Below are positions 37,681-46,418 of a DNA stretch of 64,000 bases, one piece after another. Under the pieces are notes generated by a model, which had not been told where the DNA came from, did not search any database, and saw only the letters and a program-made list of their open reading frames with translations. Numbering within the stretch: the stretch's first letter is position 1; every line of letters begins with the position of its first letter. The DNA is from CAVPCY01 sp963770765 (GTDB lineage: Bacteria; Actinomycetota; Coriobacteriia; Anaerosomatales; PHET01): contig CAVYQS010000004.1 in NCBI GenBank assembly GCA_963770765.1, positions 1-64,000 on the forward strand, given 5' to 3'. A program made the translations under genes and the position numbers.

Positions 37681-39072
37681 CTAGTGTGCGCATCCGGTCT
37701 TGTTGGCGGCCTCGATGCAGGCGAACTTGATGACTTCGCTCACGGTGGGATGGCCGAACACCGAGTGCCCCACCTGCGCGACCGTCACCCCCGCCGACAT
37801 CGCGATGGAGATCTCCTGGATCAGCTCGGCGGCTCCGGGACCCACGATCTGGGCACCCACGATGCGGCCGGTGGTGTTCTCGGCGACGATCTGGACGAAG
37901 CCCTCGGTGTGTCCCTCGGCCAGCGCCTTGCCGTTGCCGGCGAACTTCATGACGACCTGCACGACGTCGAGCCCCGCTTCCTTGGCCGAGTCCCGGGTCG
38001 AGCCCACGACACCGATCCCGGGCTCCGTGTACACGGCAGCGGGAACGCACGGCAGGTCCACCGAGGCCGAGGGCGCCTTGCCCGACAGTACCGCGACGGC
38101 GTTGCGCGCGGCCGCCTCCCCTTCCGCCTCGGCGACGTGGGCGAGCATCATCCCGCCGATGAGGTCGCCGATCGCGTAGACGCCGGGTTGGTTGGTGCGA
38201 TAGAGCTCGTCGACCTTCACGGCGGCTCGGTCCATCTCGATACCCGCCTCTTCGAACCCGAAGCCGAGCCCGTTGGGACGACGTCCGGGTGCCGAGAGGA
38301 CCACGTCGGCTTCGATCGTCCGGCCGTCGGTCAGCGTCGCGGTGATCCGCCGACCCGCCTGGGACACGCTGTCGACCGCCACACCCAGGTGGAAGTGAAC
38401 ACCGAGCGCCTCGAGAGCCTTCTGAGCTTCCCGCTGAACGCGCTTGTCGTTGCCGGGGAGCACGCTGGGCGTCAGCTCGACGACGTGAACGGTCGACCCG
38501 AAGTTGGCATAGGCGTCGGCGAACTCGAGGCCGATGACACCCCCGCCGATGATGACGATCTCGCCGGGGATCTCACTGAGCGAGGTCGCTTCGTCGCTGG
38601 TCCACACGCGCTCGAGCGAGTGGTCGATGTTGGGGAGCAGGAACGGCACCGAGCCCGTGGCGAGGATGACCGCGTCGGCCTCGACGATCCGCGTGGTGCC
38701 CTCGGGCGTCGCGACCTCGATCACGGTGGGGGCCGCCAGCCGCCCGTCTCCGAGCACCACGTCGACCTTGAGGCGCTTGGCCTGGCCCTCGATCTGCCCG
38801 ACGAGCTCGTCGACGACACCCTCTTTGCGAGCGCGGAGCGAGTCGCAGTCCACCTCGGCGACCTGCGCCTTGAGCCCGTAGTCGGCCGCGTGACGCGTGT
38901 CGGACACGATGTGGGCGGAGCGCAGGATGGTCTTCGTGGGGATGCAACCCCAGTTCAGACACGTGCCTCCGAGCCGCTGACGTTCGACCAGCACGACGTC
39001 GGCACCGAGCCGAGCCGCTTCGAACGCCGCCGAGTAACCTCCGGGTCCGCCACCGAGCACCGCAATACGCAT
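37681..39072 (-). CDS. lpdA: Dihydrolipoamide dehydrogenase (pyridine nucleotide-disulfide oxidoreductase)
   Basis: A 463-residue flavoenzyme. FAD site MRIAVLGGGPGGYSAAFEAA, redox pair GGTCLNWGCIPTK (C-x4-C), NAD site EIVIIGGGVIGLEFADAYAN, second FAD motif GVYAIGDLIGGMMLAHVAEA and the C-terminal catalytic VGHSVFGHPTVSEVIKFA. It reoxidises dihydrolipoyl groups of a 2-oxoacid dehydrogenase or the glycine cleavage system; those partners are not in this window. The ATG at 39072 has GGGAGGG upstream; a longer start at 39096 is less likely. Confidence 0.94.
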   Translation of the reverse strand: MRIAVLGGGPGGYSAAFEAARLGADVVLVERQRLGGTCLNWGCIPTKTILRSAHIVSDTRHAADYGLKAQVAEVDCDSLRARKEGVVDELVGQIEGQAKRLKVDVVLGDGRLAAPTVIEVATPEGTTRIVEADAVILATGSVPFLLPNIDHSLERVWTSDEATSLSEIPGEIVIIGGGVIGLEFADAYANFGSTVHVVELTPSVLPGNDKRVQREAQKALEALGVHFHLGVAVDSVSQAGRRITATLTDGRTIEADVVLSAPGRRPNGLGFGFEEAGIEMDRAAVKVDELYRTNQPGVYAIGDLIGGMMLAHVAEAEGEAAARNAVAVLSGKAPSASVDLPCVPAAVYTEPGIGVVGSTRDSAKEAGLDVVQVVMKFAGNGKALAEGHTEGFVQIVAENTTGRIVGAQIVGPGAAELIQEISIAMSAGVTVAQVGHSVFGHPTVSEVIKFACIEAANKTGCAH

Positions 39073-39115
39073 GAAACCCTCCCGATATGCACTCAAGGTC
39101 AGTAGAGTGCGCAGT

Positions 39116-39124
39116 AGTGTAGCA
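39116..39124 (-). promoter_or_regulatory. Candidate extended -10 of lpdA
   Basis: Minus-strand TGCTACACT (39124-39116), an extended -10 hexamer TACACT about 45 nt upstream of the ATG. A very similar GCTACACT precedes the small gene at 61507. Confidence 0.4.
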
Positions 39125-39143
39125 CCCCTCGAACAGCCGCCGA

Positions 39144-40016
39144 TCAGGCCAGGCCGGCGCCGCGGATGATGCGTTCGACCGCCTCGTCGGCGCCGAGCGG
39201 CATGATGTGCACGCCATCCGCAACCTCGCGAAGCGCCTCGGTCTGCTCGGTGGCGAGCTTGATCGACTCGGCCAGCGGGTCGGCGGCGCGCTCGATGCGC
39301 GCGGCGATGTCGTCGGGCACCATGAGCCCGGCGAGCCGCTCGTTGATGAACGTGATGACCCGCGGGCTCTTGAGCAGCAGCACGCCGGCGATGATCTTGA
39401 CGCCGCTCGCCTTGAGCTCAGCGGTGTTGCGCGCGAACTTCTCCACGTCCATCACGGCCTGCGTCTGGAAGAAGCGCGCGCCGGCCTCGACCTTCGCAAG
39501 CGCGCGGTCTCGCTGGACGTCCCACGGTTCCGCCTCCGGAAACGCAGCCGCCCCCAGGTAGAAGTCGGTCGCGCCCGCGAGCTCGGCGTCGTTCATGTCA
39601 CAGCCCGCGTTCATGCCGCGCGCAACCTCGAGCAGCTGCGTCGAGTCGAGGTCGAAGACGCCCTTGGCCTTGGGATGGTCGCCTCCGCGCGGGTCGTCGC
39701 CGGTCACGATCAGTACGTTCTTGAGGCCCAGCGTCCACGCTGCGAGCAGGTCGCTTTGCAGGGCGAGCCGGTTCCGGTCACGGCACGTCTGCTGGAAGAT
39801 CGGCTCGCACCCGGCCTCGAGCACCGCCCGTGAGGCCGCCAGCGAGCTCAGGTGGAGCGTGGCGCCCTGGTTGTCGGTCACATTGAGTGCGTCGCAGAAC
39901 GGCGCGAGACGCTCGACGCTCCGCAGCATCCCCGAGTAGTCGGTGCCGTGGGGCGGGGCGACCTCGCCGGTCACGACGAACTCCCCGGCCTCGAGCCTGC
40001 CGCGCAACCGGCTCAC
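39144..40016 (-). CDS. metF: Methylenetetrahydrofolate reductase
   Basis: A 290-residue TIM-barrel reductase with FVVTGEVAPPHGTDYSGMLR, DALNVTDNQGATLHLSSLAA, QQTCRDRNRLALQSDLLAAW, VLIVTGDDPRGGDHPKAKGV and FFQTQAVMDVEKFARN. It makes methyl-tetrahydrofolate. The GTG at 40016 overlaps the metV-like stop (GTGA). As in many anaerobes it is shorter than the enterobacterial type and pairs with a separate MTHFR-C/MetV protein next door. Confidence 0.92.
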   Translation of the reverse strand: MSRLRGRLEAGEFVVTGEVAPPHGTDYSGMLRSVERLAPFCDALNVTDNQGATLHLSSLAASRAVLEAGCEPIFQQTCRDRNRLALQSDLLAAWTLGLKNVLIVTGDDPRGGDHPKAKGVFDLDSTQLLEVARGMNAGCDMNDAELAGATDFYLGAAAFPEAEPWDVQRDRALAKVEAGARFFQTQAVMDVEKFARNTAELKASGVKIIAGVLLLKSPRVITFINERLAGLMVPDDIAARIERAADPLAESIKLATEQTEALREVADGVHIMPLGADEAVERIIRGAGLA

Positions 40017-40678
40017 GAGCGTCCGCCCTTCTTCTCGCGCACGCTGTGCGAGCCCGGCTTGAGCTTGGCCGAGTGATCCTTGGCCGCGATGACCTTCTGC
40101 GCCGACCTGCCTTGCTCGGCAAGGCGGTGGCGGATGCGCACGTGGGTGCACTCGCGGTCTGTCAGGACCTCGCACATCCCGTTCCACATCCCGCCGCACG
40201 GCCCGTTGAGCAGCCCCTTGGGGCAGGTGGTGACCGGGCAGATACCGGCGGTGAGGTCGAGAACGCAGTCACCACACGTCTGGCACCGCTCCTCGAACAC
40301 GCCATGTCGTATGACCGTCCCGAGAAACGCGCTCTCGAGTGCGGGGAACACGGGCTTGCTCACCGAGTCCGCCACGGTCTGGACGCCGGCGCCGCACGTC
40401 AAGACCAGCACCGCGTCGGCCGCGTCGACCGATCCGAAGTGCTTGCGTGTCTCAAGCTTGGTCCCGCCGAGGTGGCAGGCGACATCGCCCACCGCCCAAC
40501 CCGTGACCTCGTAGCCCTCGGCCTCAAGCCGTGCCTTGGTGACCGCGATCTCCTTCTCGCCGCCGGTGCTCGCCACCGTGGCGCATTGGCCGCAGCCCAT
40601 CAGGAAGACCTTCTTCGCTCCGATGCTCTCGAGGTTCGCGGTGATGCGCGACCAGTCCCGCGGCTTGGTGATTATCAT
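40013..40678 (-). CDS. metV: Methylenetetrahydrofolate reductase C-terminal-domain protein (MetV-like)
   Basis: A 221-residue cysteine-rich protein: KKVFLMGCGQCATVASTGGE, VLVLTCGAGVQTVADSV, EERCQTCGDCVLDLTAGICP and CPKGLLNGPCGGMWNGMCEV, matching the MTHFR_C (PF12225-type) small subunit that binds zinc or iron-sulfur and partners MetF in acetogens and related anaerobes. It overlaps the metH-like stop (ATGA) and the metF start. Probably links MetF to a reduced electron carrier. Confidence 0.88.
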   Translation of the reverse strand: MIITKPRDWSRITANLESIGAKKVFLMGCGQCATVASTGGEKEIAVTKARLEAEGYEVTGWAVGDVACHLGGTKLETRKHFGSVDAADAVLVLTCGAGVQTVADSVSKPVFPALESAFLGTVIRHGVFEERCQTCGDCVLDLTAGICPVTTCPKGLLNGPCGGMWNGMCEVLTDRECTHVRIRHRLAEQGRSAQKVIAAKDHSAKLKPGSHSVREKKGGRS

Positions 40679-43158
40679 CTCGTGCCCTCCGATACCGCTG
40701 TTCGAACCGCTTCGACACACCCCGGCGCATCCGCCGAGTAACCCGCGCCGACCTGTGCAGCCCATTCCGCGGTCACAACGGCACCGCCCACGAACACCGG
40801 CAGTCCCGGGTGGGACGCGCGCAGCGCGGTCACCGTCTGCTCCATGGCGGGAAGCGTCGTGGTCATCAGGGCCGAGAGACAGACCGCGTCCGAGCGGGCC
40901 GCCGCCTCCATCACCGTATCCTGCGCCACATCCACTCCGAGATCCTCGACGTCGAAGCCCTGGCTCTCGAGGAGCGATACGCAGATGTCCTTGCCGATCG
41001 AATGGATGTCACCCTTGACGGTCGCGAACGCCACCCGTCCCGGGCTCGCATCGGCGCCGCCCTCAGGCAGGTGCTCCTTGACCCGGGCGACGGCGGCTTT
41101 CATCGCCTCTGCGGCCACCATCATCTGCGGCAAGAAGACCTCGCCGCGCCCGTATGCGTCACCGAGCCGCTGGATGGCGGGCGTCAACACGGCACCGATG
41201 ACCTTCTCGGCGGGTGTTCCCGCAGCGATGACGGCGTCTGCGAGTGTCGGCGCGGCATCGGTATCGCCGCGCAGGACCGCCGCTTCCAGAGCCGCCGCGG
41301 GATCCAGGGCCACTCCCGACTCAGCCGCCGGAGCGGTCGCGTCGACTCCCGCAGCGGCCTTCGCGAGCGCACCGTCGTACGCAGCCCACCATGCCGGCCA
41401 TGCTTGCTCGTGTGCGTCCGACGCCGTCCCGGAGACGCGCTCCTGGCTCGCGAGACGCACGGCCTGCATGACCGGTGCGTCGTTCGGGTTGAGAATCGCG
41501 GCGTCGAGCCCTGCAGCGGCAGCGGCATCGAGGAACGCCGCGTTGAGCAGGGGTCGGTCGGGAAGCCCGTGGCTCACGTTGGACACGCCGAGCACGGTCG
41601 CCAGACCGAGCTCGTGCACCCACCGCACCGCGTCGACGGTCGTCCGGGGAGCGTTCCTGTCGGTGGCGGCGGTCATGACGAGCGCGTCGACCACCAGGTC
41701 GTGATCGAGCAGCCCGTACGCCCACGCCTCGGCACGGACCTGCTCGACGACCGCGACGCGGCCCTCGGCCGTGTCGGGAATGCCCGCATCGCTGAGCGCG
41801 AGCACGACGACCGCGGCGCCGTAGCGCTCGGCGAGCGGGAGCACCGACTCCATCGATGCGGTCTCGCCGTTGACGCTGTTGATGAGTGCCCGCCCCGGGT
41901 AGACGCGTAGCGCGGCCTCGAGCGCAACCGGGTCGGTCGTGTCGATCACCAGGGGAAGGTCGCTCGTGCCCACGCACGCGAGCACCGCCGCGCGCAGTAC
42001 CGAGGCGGCGTCGACACCGGCCGCGCCCACGTTGACGTCGAGCAGGTCGGCTCCCGCACCCTCTTGCTCGGCGGCGTACGAGCGCACGACGCTCATAGAT
42101 CCGCCGAGCAGAGACTCTCTGAGCGCCGGCTTGCCGGTCGGGTTGATGCGCTCGCCGATCACGCGAAGCGGCTGGCCCGGACCGATCGCGACCACACGAC
42201 GGGGACCGGCGAGAAGCGTTCCACGCAGCCCGCGGCCTTCGATCTCGACGGTGTCCTTCTGAGCGACGGCATCGTAGACAGCCCCGGTGAACGCAGGCGA
42301 CGATCCGCAGCACGATCCCACGGCCGCCACGCCCGCCTCGCGCGCGTCCCAGGCGAACTGCCCCATCTCGTCGGGCGTCCCGGGAAACACCGTGGCGCCG
42401 TGTTCGTCGAGTCTGGGCAGCCCGGCGTTGGGCTGGACGATGACGGGCAGCGTGGTCGCACTCACCATCAGACGCGCCAGCGGAAGCATCTGCTCGGGGC
42501 CGAGCCCGCAGTTGAGCCCCACGCCGTCGGCGCCCGCCGCCTCCAGGATCACCGCGGCAGTCGCCGGGTCGGTGCCCGACAGGTCCATCCGCCCCGACAG
42601 TCCGAAGGTGCAGCTCGCAAAGACCGGCAGGTCGGTGACGCTCTTGGCGGCCAGCACGGCGCAGCGGGCCTCGGCGATGTCGGTCATGGTCTCGATGAAG
42701 ATGGCGTCGGGGTTCTCGGCCGCCAGAGCAGCAGCCTGCTCTGCGAACGCCGAGAAGACCTCCTCGAACGTCGCAGGGCCCAGAGGCTGCATCACCAGGC
42801 CGGTCGGACCCATGTCGGCGAGGATGTGAGGGGCGCCGTGGCTCCGCGCGATCCTGACCGCGGCGCGGTTGAGCTCCTCGACGCGATCGGCAAGTCCGTA
42901 CTCGGCGAGCTTGGGGCGGCTGCCTCCGAAGGTGTTGGTGATCGTGCAGTCGGACCCGGCGAGCTTGTAGAGGTCGAGAACCTGCCCGACCATCTCGGGC
43001 GCGGTGACGTTGAGCAGCTCGGGGCACTCGCCTGCCGACATACCGGCACGCTGCAGCATGGTGCCCATAGCCCCATCGAGCACGAGCGCCTGCCTGCCGA
43101 GCCTCATCATGATGTCAGGCATGTCGTCCATTCTTCCCGGCCGCGGGTGCCGGTTCAC
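40675..43158 (-). CDS. metH: Cobalamin-dependent methionine synthase without reactivation domain
   Basis: An 827-residue protein in MetH order: homocysteine-binding barrel (VLDGAMGTMLQRAG; zinc ligands in GVGLNCGLGP and GSCCGSSP), pterin-binding barrel (PLRVIGERINPTGKPALR, GADLLDVNVGAAGVD), then cap and B12-binding domains with the lower-ligand motif GDIHSIGKDI (DxHxxG). It ends after the B12 domain, so the SAM-dependent activation domain is missing, as in thermophilic and anaerobic forms that rely on a separate activase. It transfers methyl from methyl-tetrahydrofolate to homocysteine and forms an operon with metV and metF. The GTG at 43158 is one start; ATGs at 43131 or 43122 are possible. 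Confidence 0.92.
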   Translation of the reverse strand: MNRHPRPGRMDDMPDIMMRLGRQALVLDGAMGTMLQRAGMSAGECPELLNVTAPEMVGQVLDLYKLAGSDCTITNTFGGSRPKLAEYGLADRVEELNRAAVRIARSHGAPHILADMGPTGLVMQPLGPATFEEVFSAFAEQAAALAAENPDAIFIETMTDIAEARCAVLAAKSVTDLPVFASCTFGLSGRMDLSGTDPATAAVILEAAGADGVGLNCGLGPEQMLPLARLMVSATTLPVIVQPNAGLPRLDEHGATVFPGTPDEMGQFAWDAREAGVAAVGSCCGSSPAFTGAVYDAVAQKDTVEIEGRGLRGTLLAGPRRVVAIGPGQPLRVIGERINPTGKPALRESLLGGSMSVVRSYAAEQEGAGADLLDVNVGAAGVDAASVLRAAVLACVGTSDLPLVIDTTDPVALEAALRVYPGRALINSVNGETASMESVLPLAERYGAAVVVLALSDAGIPDTAEGRVAVVEQVRAEAWAYGLLDHDLVVDALVMTAATDRNAPRTTVDAVRWVHELGLATVLGVSNVSHGLPDRPLLNAAFLDAAAAAGLDAAILNPNDAPVMQAVRLASQERVSGTASDAHEQAWPAWWAAYDGALAKAAAGVDATAPAAESGVALDPAAALEAAVLRGDTDAAPTLADAVIAAGTPAEKVIGAVLTPAIQRLGDAYGRGEVFLPQMMVAAEAMKAAVARVKEHLPEGGADASPGRVAFATVKGDIHSIGKDICVSLLESQGFDVEDLGVDVAQDTVMEAAARSDAVCLSALMTTTLPAMEQTVTALRASHPGLPVFVGGAVVTAEWAAQVGAGYSADAPGCVEAVRTAVSEGTR

Positions 43159-43180
43159 GCGGCCACCCCGCTCAGTTCGA

Positions 43181-43510
43181 TCAGGCTTTGGAGCTCACGT
43201 AGCTCGATGCCATGAGGGCCATCGCTCCCACGCACATCAGTGCGAGCACCGACATCTCCAGAAGCGGCACGATACCGTACGCCGCGACGAACCGCGCCAA
43301 CTGGCCCGAGGCGAGGGCATACGCGATGATCCCCAGGGCGCCCACGAACAGCACGGCGATGCACGTGCGCAGGTACCGGATGGCGGCGTCCTTGCCTCGT
43401 GCCGAGCCCACAGCGTAGATCAGGCCGAGCGACACCGAGACACCCATGACCAAGAGGAATCCCAGCGGCACGAAGGTGAACATCCACATCGTCTGATAGC
43501 CGAAGTACAC
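43181..43510 (-). CDS. Small membrane protein of unknown function
   Basis: A 109-residue protein with three hydrophobic helices: MWMFTFVPLGFLLVMGVSVS, CIAVLFVGALGIIAYALASG and YGIVPLLEMSVLALMCVGAM. The GTG at 43510 is chosen because AAGGGGG lies 8 nt upstream; the reading frame above it is a shadow of the NUDIX gene. No domain recognised. It lies between a NUDIX hydrolase and the metH-like gene, same strand. Confidence 0.7.
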   Translation of the reverse strand: MYFGYQTMWMFTFVPLGFLLVMGVSVSLGLIYAVGSARGKDAAIRYLRTCIAVLFVGALGIIAYALASGQLARFVAAYGIVPLLEMSVLALMCVGAMALMASSYVSSKA

Positions 43511-43544
43511 CTCGTGGTCCCCCTTCAGTGCGCCTACGACACGA

Positions 43545-43988
43545 CTAGAGGCACTGCAGGCGCCACAGCGCAGCAGCCACGATGTCGGCGTGGTCGAACG
43601 CGAGGGGCCCGGGCAGCTCGTCGGCGAAGAACCAGCGTGCCTCTGCGGCATCGTCGCCCGGGACGACGATGTTCTCCTCGAGACCCATGTCGGCGAGGTA
43701 CGCAGCCGAGACGGTCCACCCACGCGGGTCCCGGCCGGGGTCTCCGAACGCTCCCACGGGGATCAGCGCGCCCTCCCAGATGAGGCCGGTCTCCTCGGCG
43801 AGTTCACGCCGGGCCGCCTCCACGGGGCGTTCGCCCTCGTCGACGAAGCCGCCCGGCAACGCCCAGTAGCCCTCGAACGGATCGGCTCCGCGGCGCACGA
43901 GCAGCAGCTTGCGCGCCTGCACGGGGCCGCAGAACACCGCTGCGTCCACGGTCAGCGCCGGCCTCGGATACTCATAGGAATACTCCAT
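43545..43988 (-). CDS. NUDIX hydrolase
   Basis: A 147-residue NUDIX protein. The Nudix box GGFVDEGERPVEAARRELAE (with ETGL after it) fits GX5EX7REUXEEXGU. N-terminal VDAAVFCGPVQARKLLLVRR and a C-terminal beta-rich end are typical of ADP-ribose or nucleotide-sugar pyrophosphatases; the substrate is not determined. Confidence 0.9.
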   Translation of the reverse strand: MEYSYEYPRPALTVDAAVFCGPVQARKLLLVRRGADPFEGYWALPGGFVDEGERPVEAARRELAEETGLIWEGALIPVGAFGDPGRDPRGWTVSAAYLADMGLEENIVVPGDDAAEARWFFADELPGPLAFDHADIVAAALWRLQCL

Positions 43989-44086
43989 GTGGCAAGTGTA
44001 GCGGTTCGCGCGCCGGCTCGCCGCCCCTCGGCACGCACTGGTCTAGACTGGATCGTCTGTCCGCGATGCCAGCGAGGGGACCGCTC

Positions 44087-45076
44087 GTGTCACAGCGCGC
44101 CAAAGTGATCTGGTCGATGCTCATCCTCTATGTGGTGTGGGGCACGACCTACCTTGCGATCAAGGTGGGCCTCGACGCGAACCTACCCCCCGCGCTGTTC
44201 GCGGGCCTGAGGCTCGTGCCGGCCGCGGCGATCATGTTCGTGCTCGCCCGGGTACGCGGACGCACACTCAGGCTCCACCCGCGAGAACTCCGGATCGTGT
44301 CGATCGCGGGCATCTTGCTGCTCGTGGGCGGACAGTACGGCACCTTCGTGGCCGAGCAGTTCGTGCCGTCGGGGATCTCGGCGCTCGTGGTCGCGTTGTT
44401 GCCCCTGTGGATCGCGTTGGCCGAGTCGGCCTTTCCTGACATGCAGCGGCCCGGAAGGCTCGGGTGGCTCGGGCTCGTCGTCGGCTTCACGGGTCTGGGC
44501 ATCCTCCTGTTCCCCCACCTCACCGGCGTCCAGGCAGGCACGCGCGAACTCCTCGGCATCGGCATTCAGATCCTGGCGACGTGGCTGTGGACCGCCGGCT
44601 CGATCTACAGCAAGCGGAATCCCGTGCGGGCCGACGGGATGGTGGTGACCGCCTACGAGATGCTCATCGCCGGAGCGGTGACGCTCGCGATCGGGACGCT
44701 GCTGGGCGAGTGGAGAGGGTTCGAGATCACCGCCAAGGGCGCGGGAGCACTCGCCTACCTGACGATCTTCGGGAGCTGTATCGCCTTCACCGCGTTCCTC
44801 TACGCGCTGGCTCACCTCCCCGCCAGCAAGGTGATGACCTACGCGTACGTGAACCCGGTGATCGCGGTGTTCGCCGGATGGGCAGCGGGCTCCGTGGGGT
44901 TGGTTCCGCCGGAGCCGATCGTCATGTCGACGCTCGTTGGAATGGCCGTGATCGTGGCAGGAGTCGCGCTGACCACGGCGGCCCCGACGCTCCCGCCGCG
45001 CCGGCCGCCACGATCGGAGCACGACCGGACGCTGGCCGCTGAACCCCTCGTCGAGCCGGAGCCGAGCGAAGTCTGA
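44087..45076 (+). CDS. EamA-family (DMT superfamily) transporter
   Basis: A 329-residue permease with ten hydrophobic segments in two EamA repeats. The first opens VIWSMLILYVVWGTTYLAIK, containing the WGTTYLAIK signature; the second ends FTAFLYALAHLPASKVMTYA and YVNPVIAVFAGWAAGS. The C-terminal about 25 residues are Pro/Arg-rich and cytoplasmic. Substrate unknown (amino acids or metabolites in characterised relatives). GTG 44087 is preferred (AGGGG upstream); an in-frame ATG at 44066 is the alternative. Confidence 0.88.
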   Translation: MSQRAKVIWSMLILYVVWGTTYLAIKVGLDANLPPALFAGLRLVPAAAIMFVLARVRGRTLRLHPRELRIVSIAGILLLVGGQYGTFVAEQFVPSGISALVVALLPLWIALAESAFPDMQRPGRLGWLGLVVGFTGLGILLFPHLTGVQAGTRELLGIGIQILATWLWTAGSIYSKRNPVRADGMVVTAYEMLIAGAVTLAIGTLLGEWRGFEITAKGAGALAYLTIFGSCIAFTAFLYALAHLPASKVMTYAYVNPVIAVFAGWAAGSVGLVPPEPIVMSTLVGMAVIVAGVALTTAAPTLPPRRPPRSEHDRTLAAEPLVEPEPSEV

Positions 45077-45108
45077 TCCCAACGGCGACGGACAGGCGCG
45101 GAGAGGCG

Positions 45109-45780
45109 CTAGTCCATGCTGCCGATCAACACGAACACCTTGCTCCCCTTGTCGAGCCGGGTCCCGGGTGCGGGGCTCTGCTCGTAGACCCTGCCGATCT
45201 TGTCGCTTCTCGGCTGATACATCGGCCGGGCCTCGAATCCCGCGGACTCGATCCTGTCGAGCGCCGCCTTCTCGGAAAGACCCACCAGCCGCGGCACTCT
45301 CACGGTGACCACGGGCGGCGGTGTGTACGCTCCGGTCGCCCCCGAACCCGACCCGCTTCCGTCCGAGCCGTCGGCGGCATCACGCCCGGCCGAATCCGTC
45401 GCCACCGCGATCGTGACGACCGCGCCCTTGGTCGTGGCGCTTCCTGCAGGAGGGTCCTGCTCAGCGACGGTGCCCAGCTGGGCGAGCACGTCGTCTGACG
45501 AGCCGACGTCGACCGAGAAGCCGGCATCGGACAGCACTCGCACAGCCTCGTCTTCGCCCAGTCCCACGACATCGGGAACGGTCAACGTCGCCGCGGGCGG
45601 AGTCACCACGACGCCGGCGGTCTGCGAACCGGGCCTCTGCGCGTAGGTCCACAGCAGCCACGCGACCACAAGGAGGGCGGCGAGCAGCACGAGGCCGGGC
45701 AGGACCGCCGCGCGACGCCGGCGTTCGGCGTCCTCAGGCTGCACGTCGTCAGGTGTCGAGATGTTGTCTTCGCCGACCAT
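45109..45780 (-). CDS. Membrane-anchored PASTA-domain protein
   Basis: A 223-residue protein with a short acidic cytoplasmic N-terminus, one membrane helix (AAVLPGLVLLAALLVVAWLL), then two extracellular PASTA domains: TVPDVVGLGEDEAVRVLSDA and VRVPRLVGLSEKAALDRIES, joined by a Gly/Ser-rich linker. PASTA domains bind muropeptides or beta-lactam-like ligands; here no kinase or transpeptidase is attached. It may be a cell-wall sensor. ATG 45780. Confidence 0.85.
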   Translation of the reverse strand: MVGEDNISTPDDVQPEDAERRRRAAVLPGLVLLAALLVVAWLLWTYAQRPGSQTAGVVVTPPAATLTVPDVVGLGEDEAVRVLSDAGFSVDVGSSDDVLAQLGTVAEQDPPAGSATTKGAVVTIAVATDSAGRDAADGSDGSGSGSGATGAYTPPPVVTVRVPRLVGLSEKAALDRIESAGFEARPMYQPRSDKIGRVYEQSPAPGTRLDKGSKVFVLIGSMD

Positions 45781-45821
45781 TGGTTGCCCCCGTGAGCGGA
45801 CGGTGTCTGGGCGCTTCACAT

Positions 45822-45834
45822 AGTCTACCCCGAG
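45822..45834 (-). promoter_or_regulatory. Candidate promoter of the PASTA gene (CTCGGGGTAGACT)
   Basis: Minus-strand CTCGGGG (45834-45828) directly before TAGACT (45827-45822), about 40 nt upstream of the start. The same CTCGGG-plus-hexamer pattern as at 30572, 46327 and 59837. Confidence 0.45.
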
Positions 45835-45948
45835 TGCGCCCGGTGGTCTTCACCACATCTACACAGCCCGTCCACCCGCAGTGCGCAGTGCGCGAGCATA
45901 CTCTGACTCGAGGGCTGGGGCTCACGGAACGAAGATCCGACCCCACCG

Positions 45949-46209
45949 ATGAGAACACAGCACTCGCACGTGACTCGACCCGACGACCGAGAGGCGGTGG
46001 ACGTGATGGGCATCGGCATCGTGATCGCGGTGACTTTCGCAGCCTACCTCGTGTGGACCCTCACTCGCACTGACGTGCAGTTCGCCGGCGTCGCTCCCGC
46101 ATCACGCTCTCCTCTCGATGAGGCCGAGCGGATCCTCGCCGCCCGCTACGCCCGCGGTGAGATCACCCCCCGGGAGTACCAGCGCATGCTGTTGATACTC
46201 CGCAGCTAG
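45949..46209 (+). CDS. Small SHOCT-domain membrane protein
   Basis: An 86-residue (or about 68-residue from ATG 46006) protein with one membrane helix, MGIGIVIAVTFAAYLVWTLT, and a C-terminal SHOCT motif, LDEAERILAARYARGEITPR followed by EYQRML. SHOCT segments mediate oligomerisation. Function otherwise unknown. The GTG/ATG cluster at 45997-46006 may be the real start, as the first 16 residues are hydrophilic and unusual. Confidence 0.75.
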   Translation: MRTQHSHVTRPDDREAVDVMGIGIVIAVTFAAYLVWTLTRTDVQFAGVAPASRSPLDEAERILAARYARGEITPREYQRMLLILRS

Positions 46210-46258
46210 TCGAATCCAGGCGTGGTCCCGCGCCATCTCTTCTTCCCTCCTTGGTGTG

Positions 46259-46291
46259 CGAAACGGCCCGGTTGCCCCCCGGGCCGTTTCG
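46259..46291. terminator. Hairpin terminator-like element
   Basis: A perfect 13-bp stem CGAAACGGCCCGG / CCGGGCCGTTTCG with a 7-nt loop, located 50 nt after the SHOCT stop. No long T-run follows, so termination strength is uncertain. Confidence 0.6.
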
Positions 46292-46326
46292 CCGTCCCGG
46301 CACGTAACCAAGAGCGCTCCTGTCCT

Positions 46327-46340
46327 CTCGGGTAGAATCG
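46327..46340 (+). promoter_or_regulatory. Candidate -10 region of the ABC exporter operon (CTCGGGTAGAATCG)
   Basis: The TAGAAT hexamer is at 46333-46338. The 14-mer CTCGGGTAGAATCG is identical to the one before thrC at 59837-59850. Confidence 0.5.
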
Positions 46341-46418
46341 GGGCGCGGCCATCGCGCGCTCCTCGTCTCGCGAGTCGAGCCTGGCGCCTCCCCCGCGTCG
46401 ACCTTGGAGAGACTGCCG

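Noticed and set aside
36661..39105. 814-codon plus-strand open frame
   Set aside because: Antisense to lipA, ridA and lpdA, all clearly real; its protein has no recognisable domain and biased composition.
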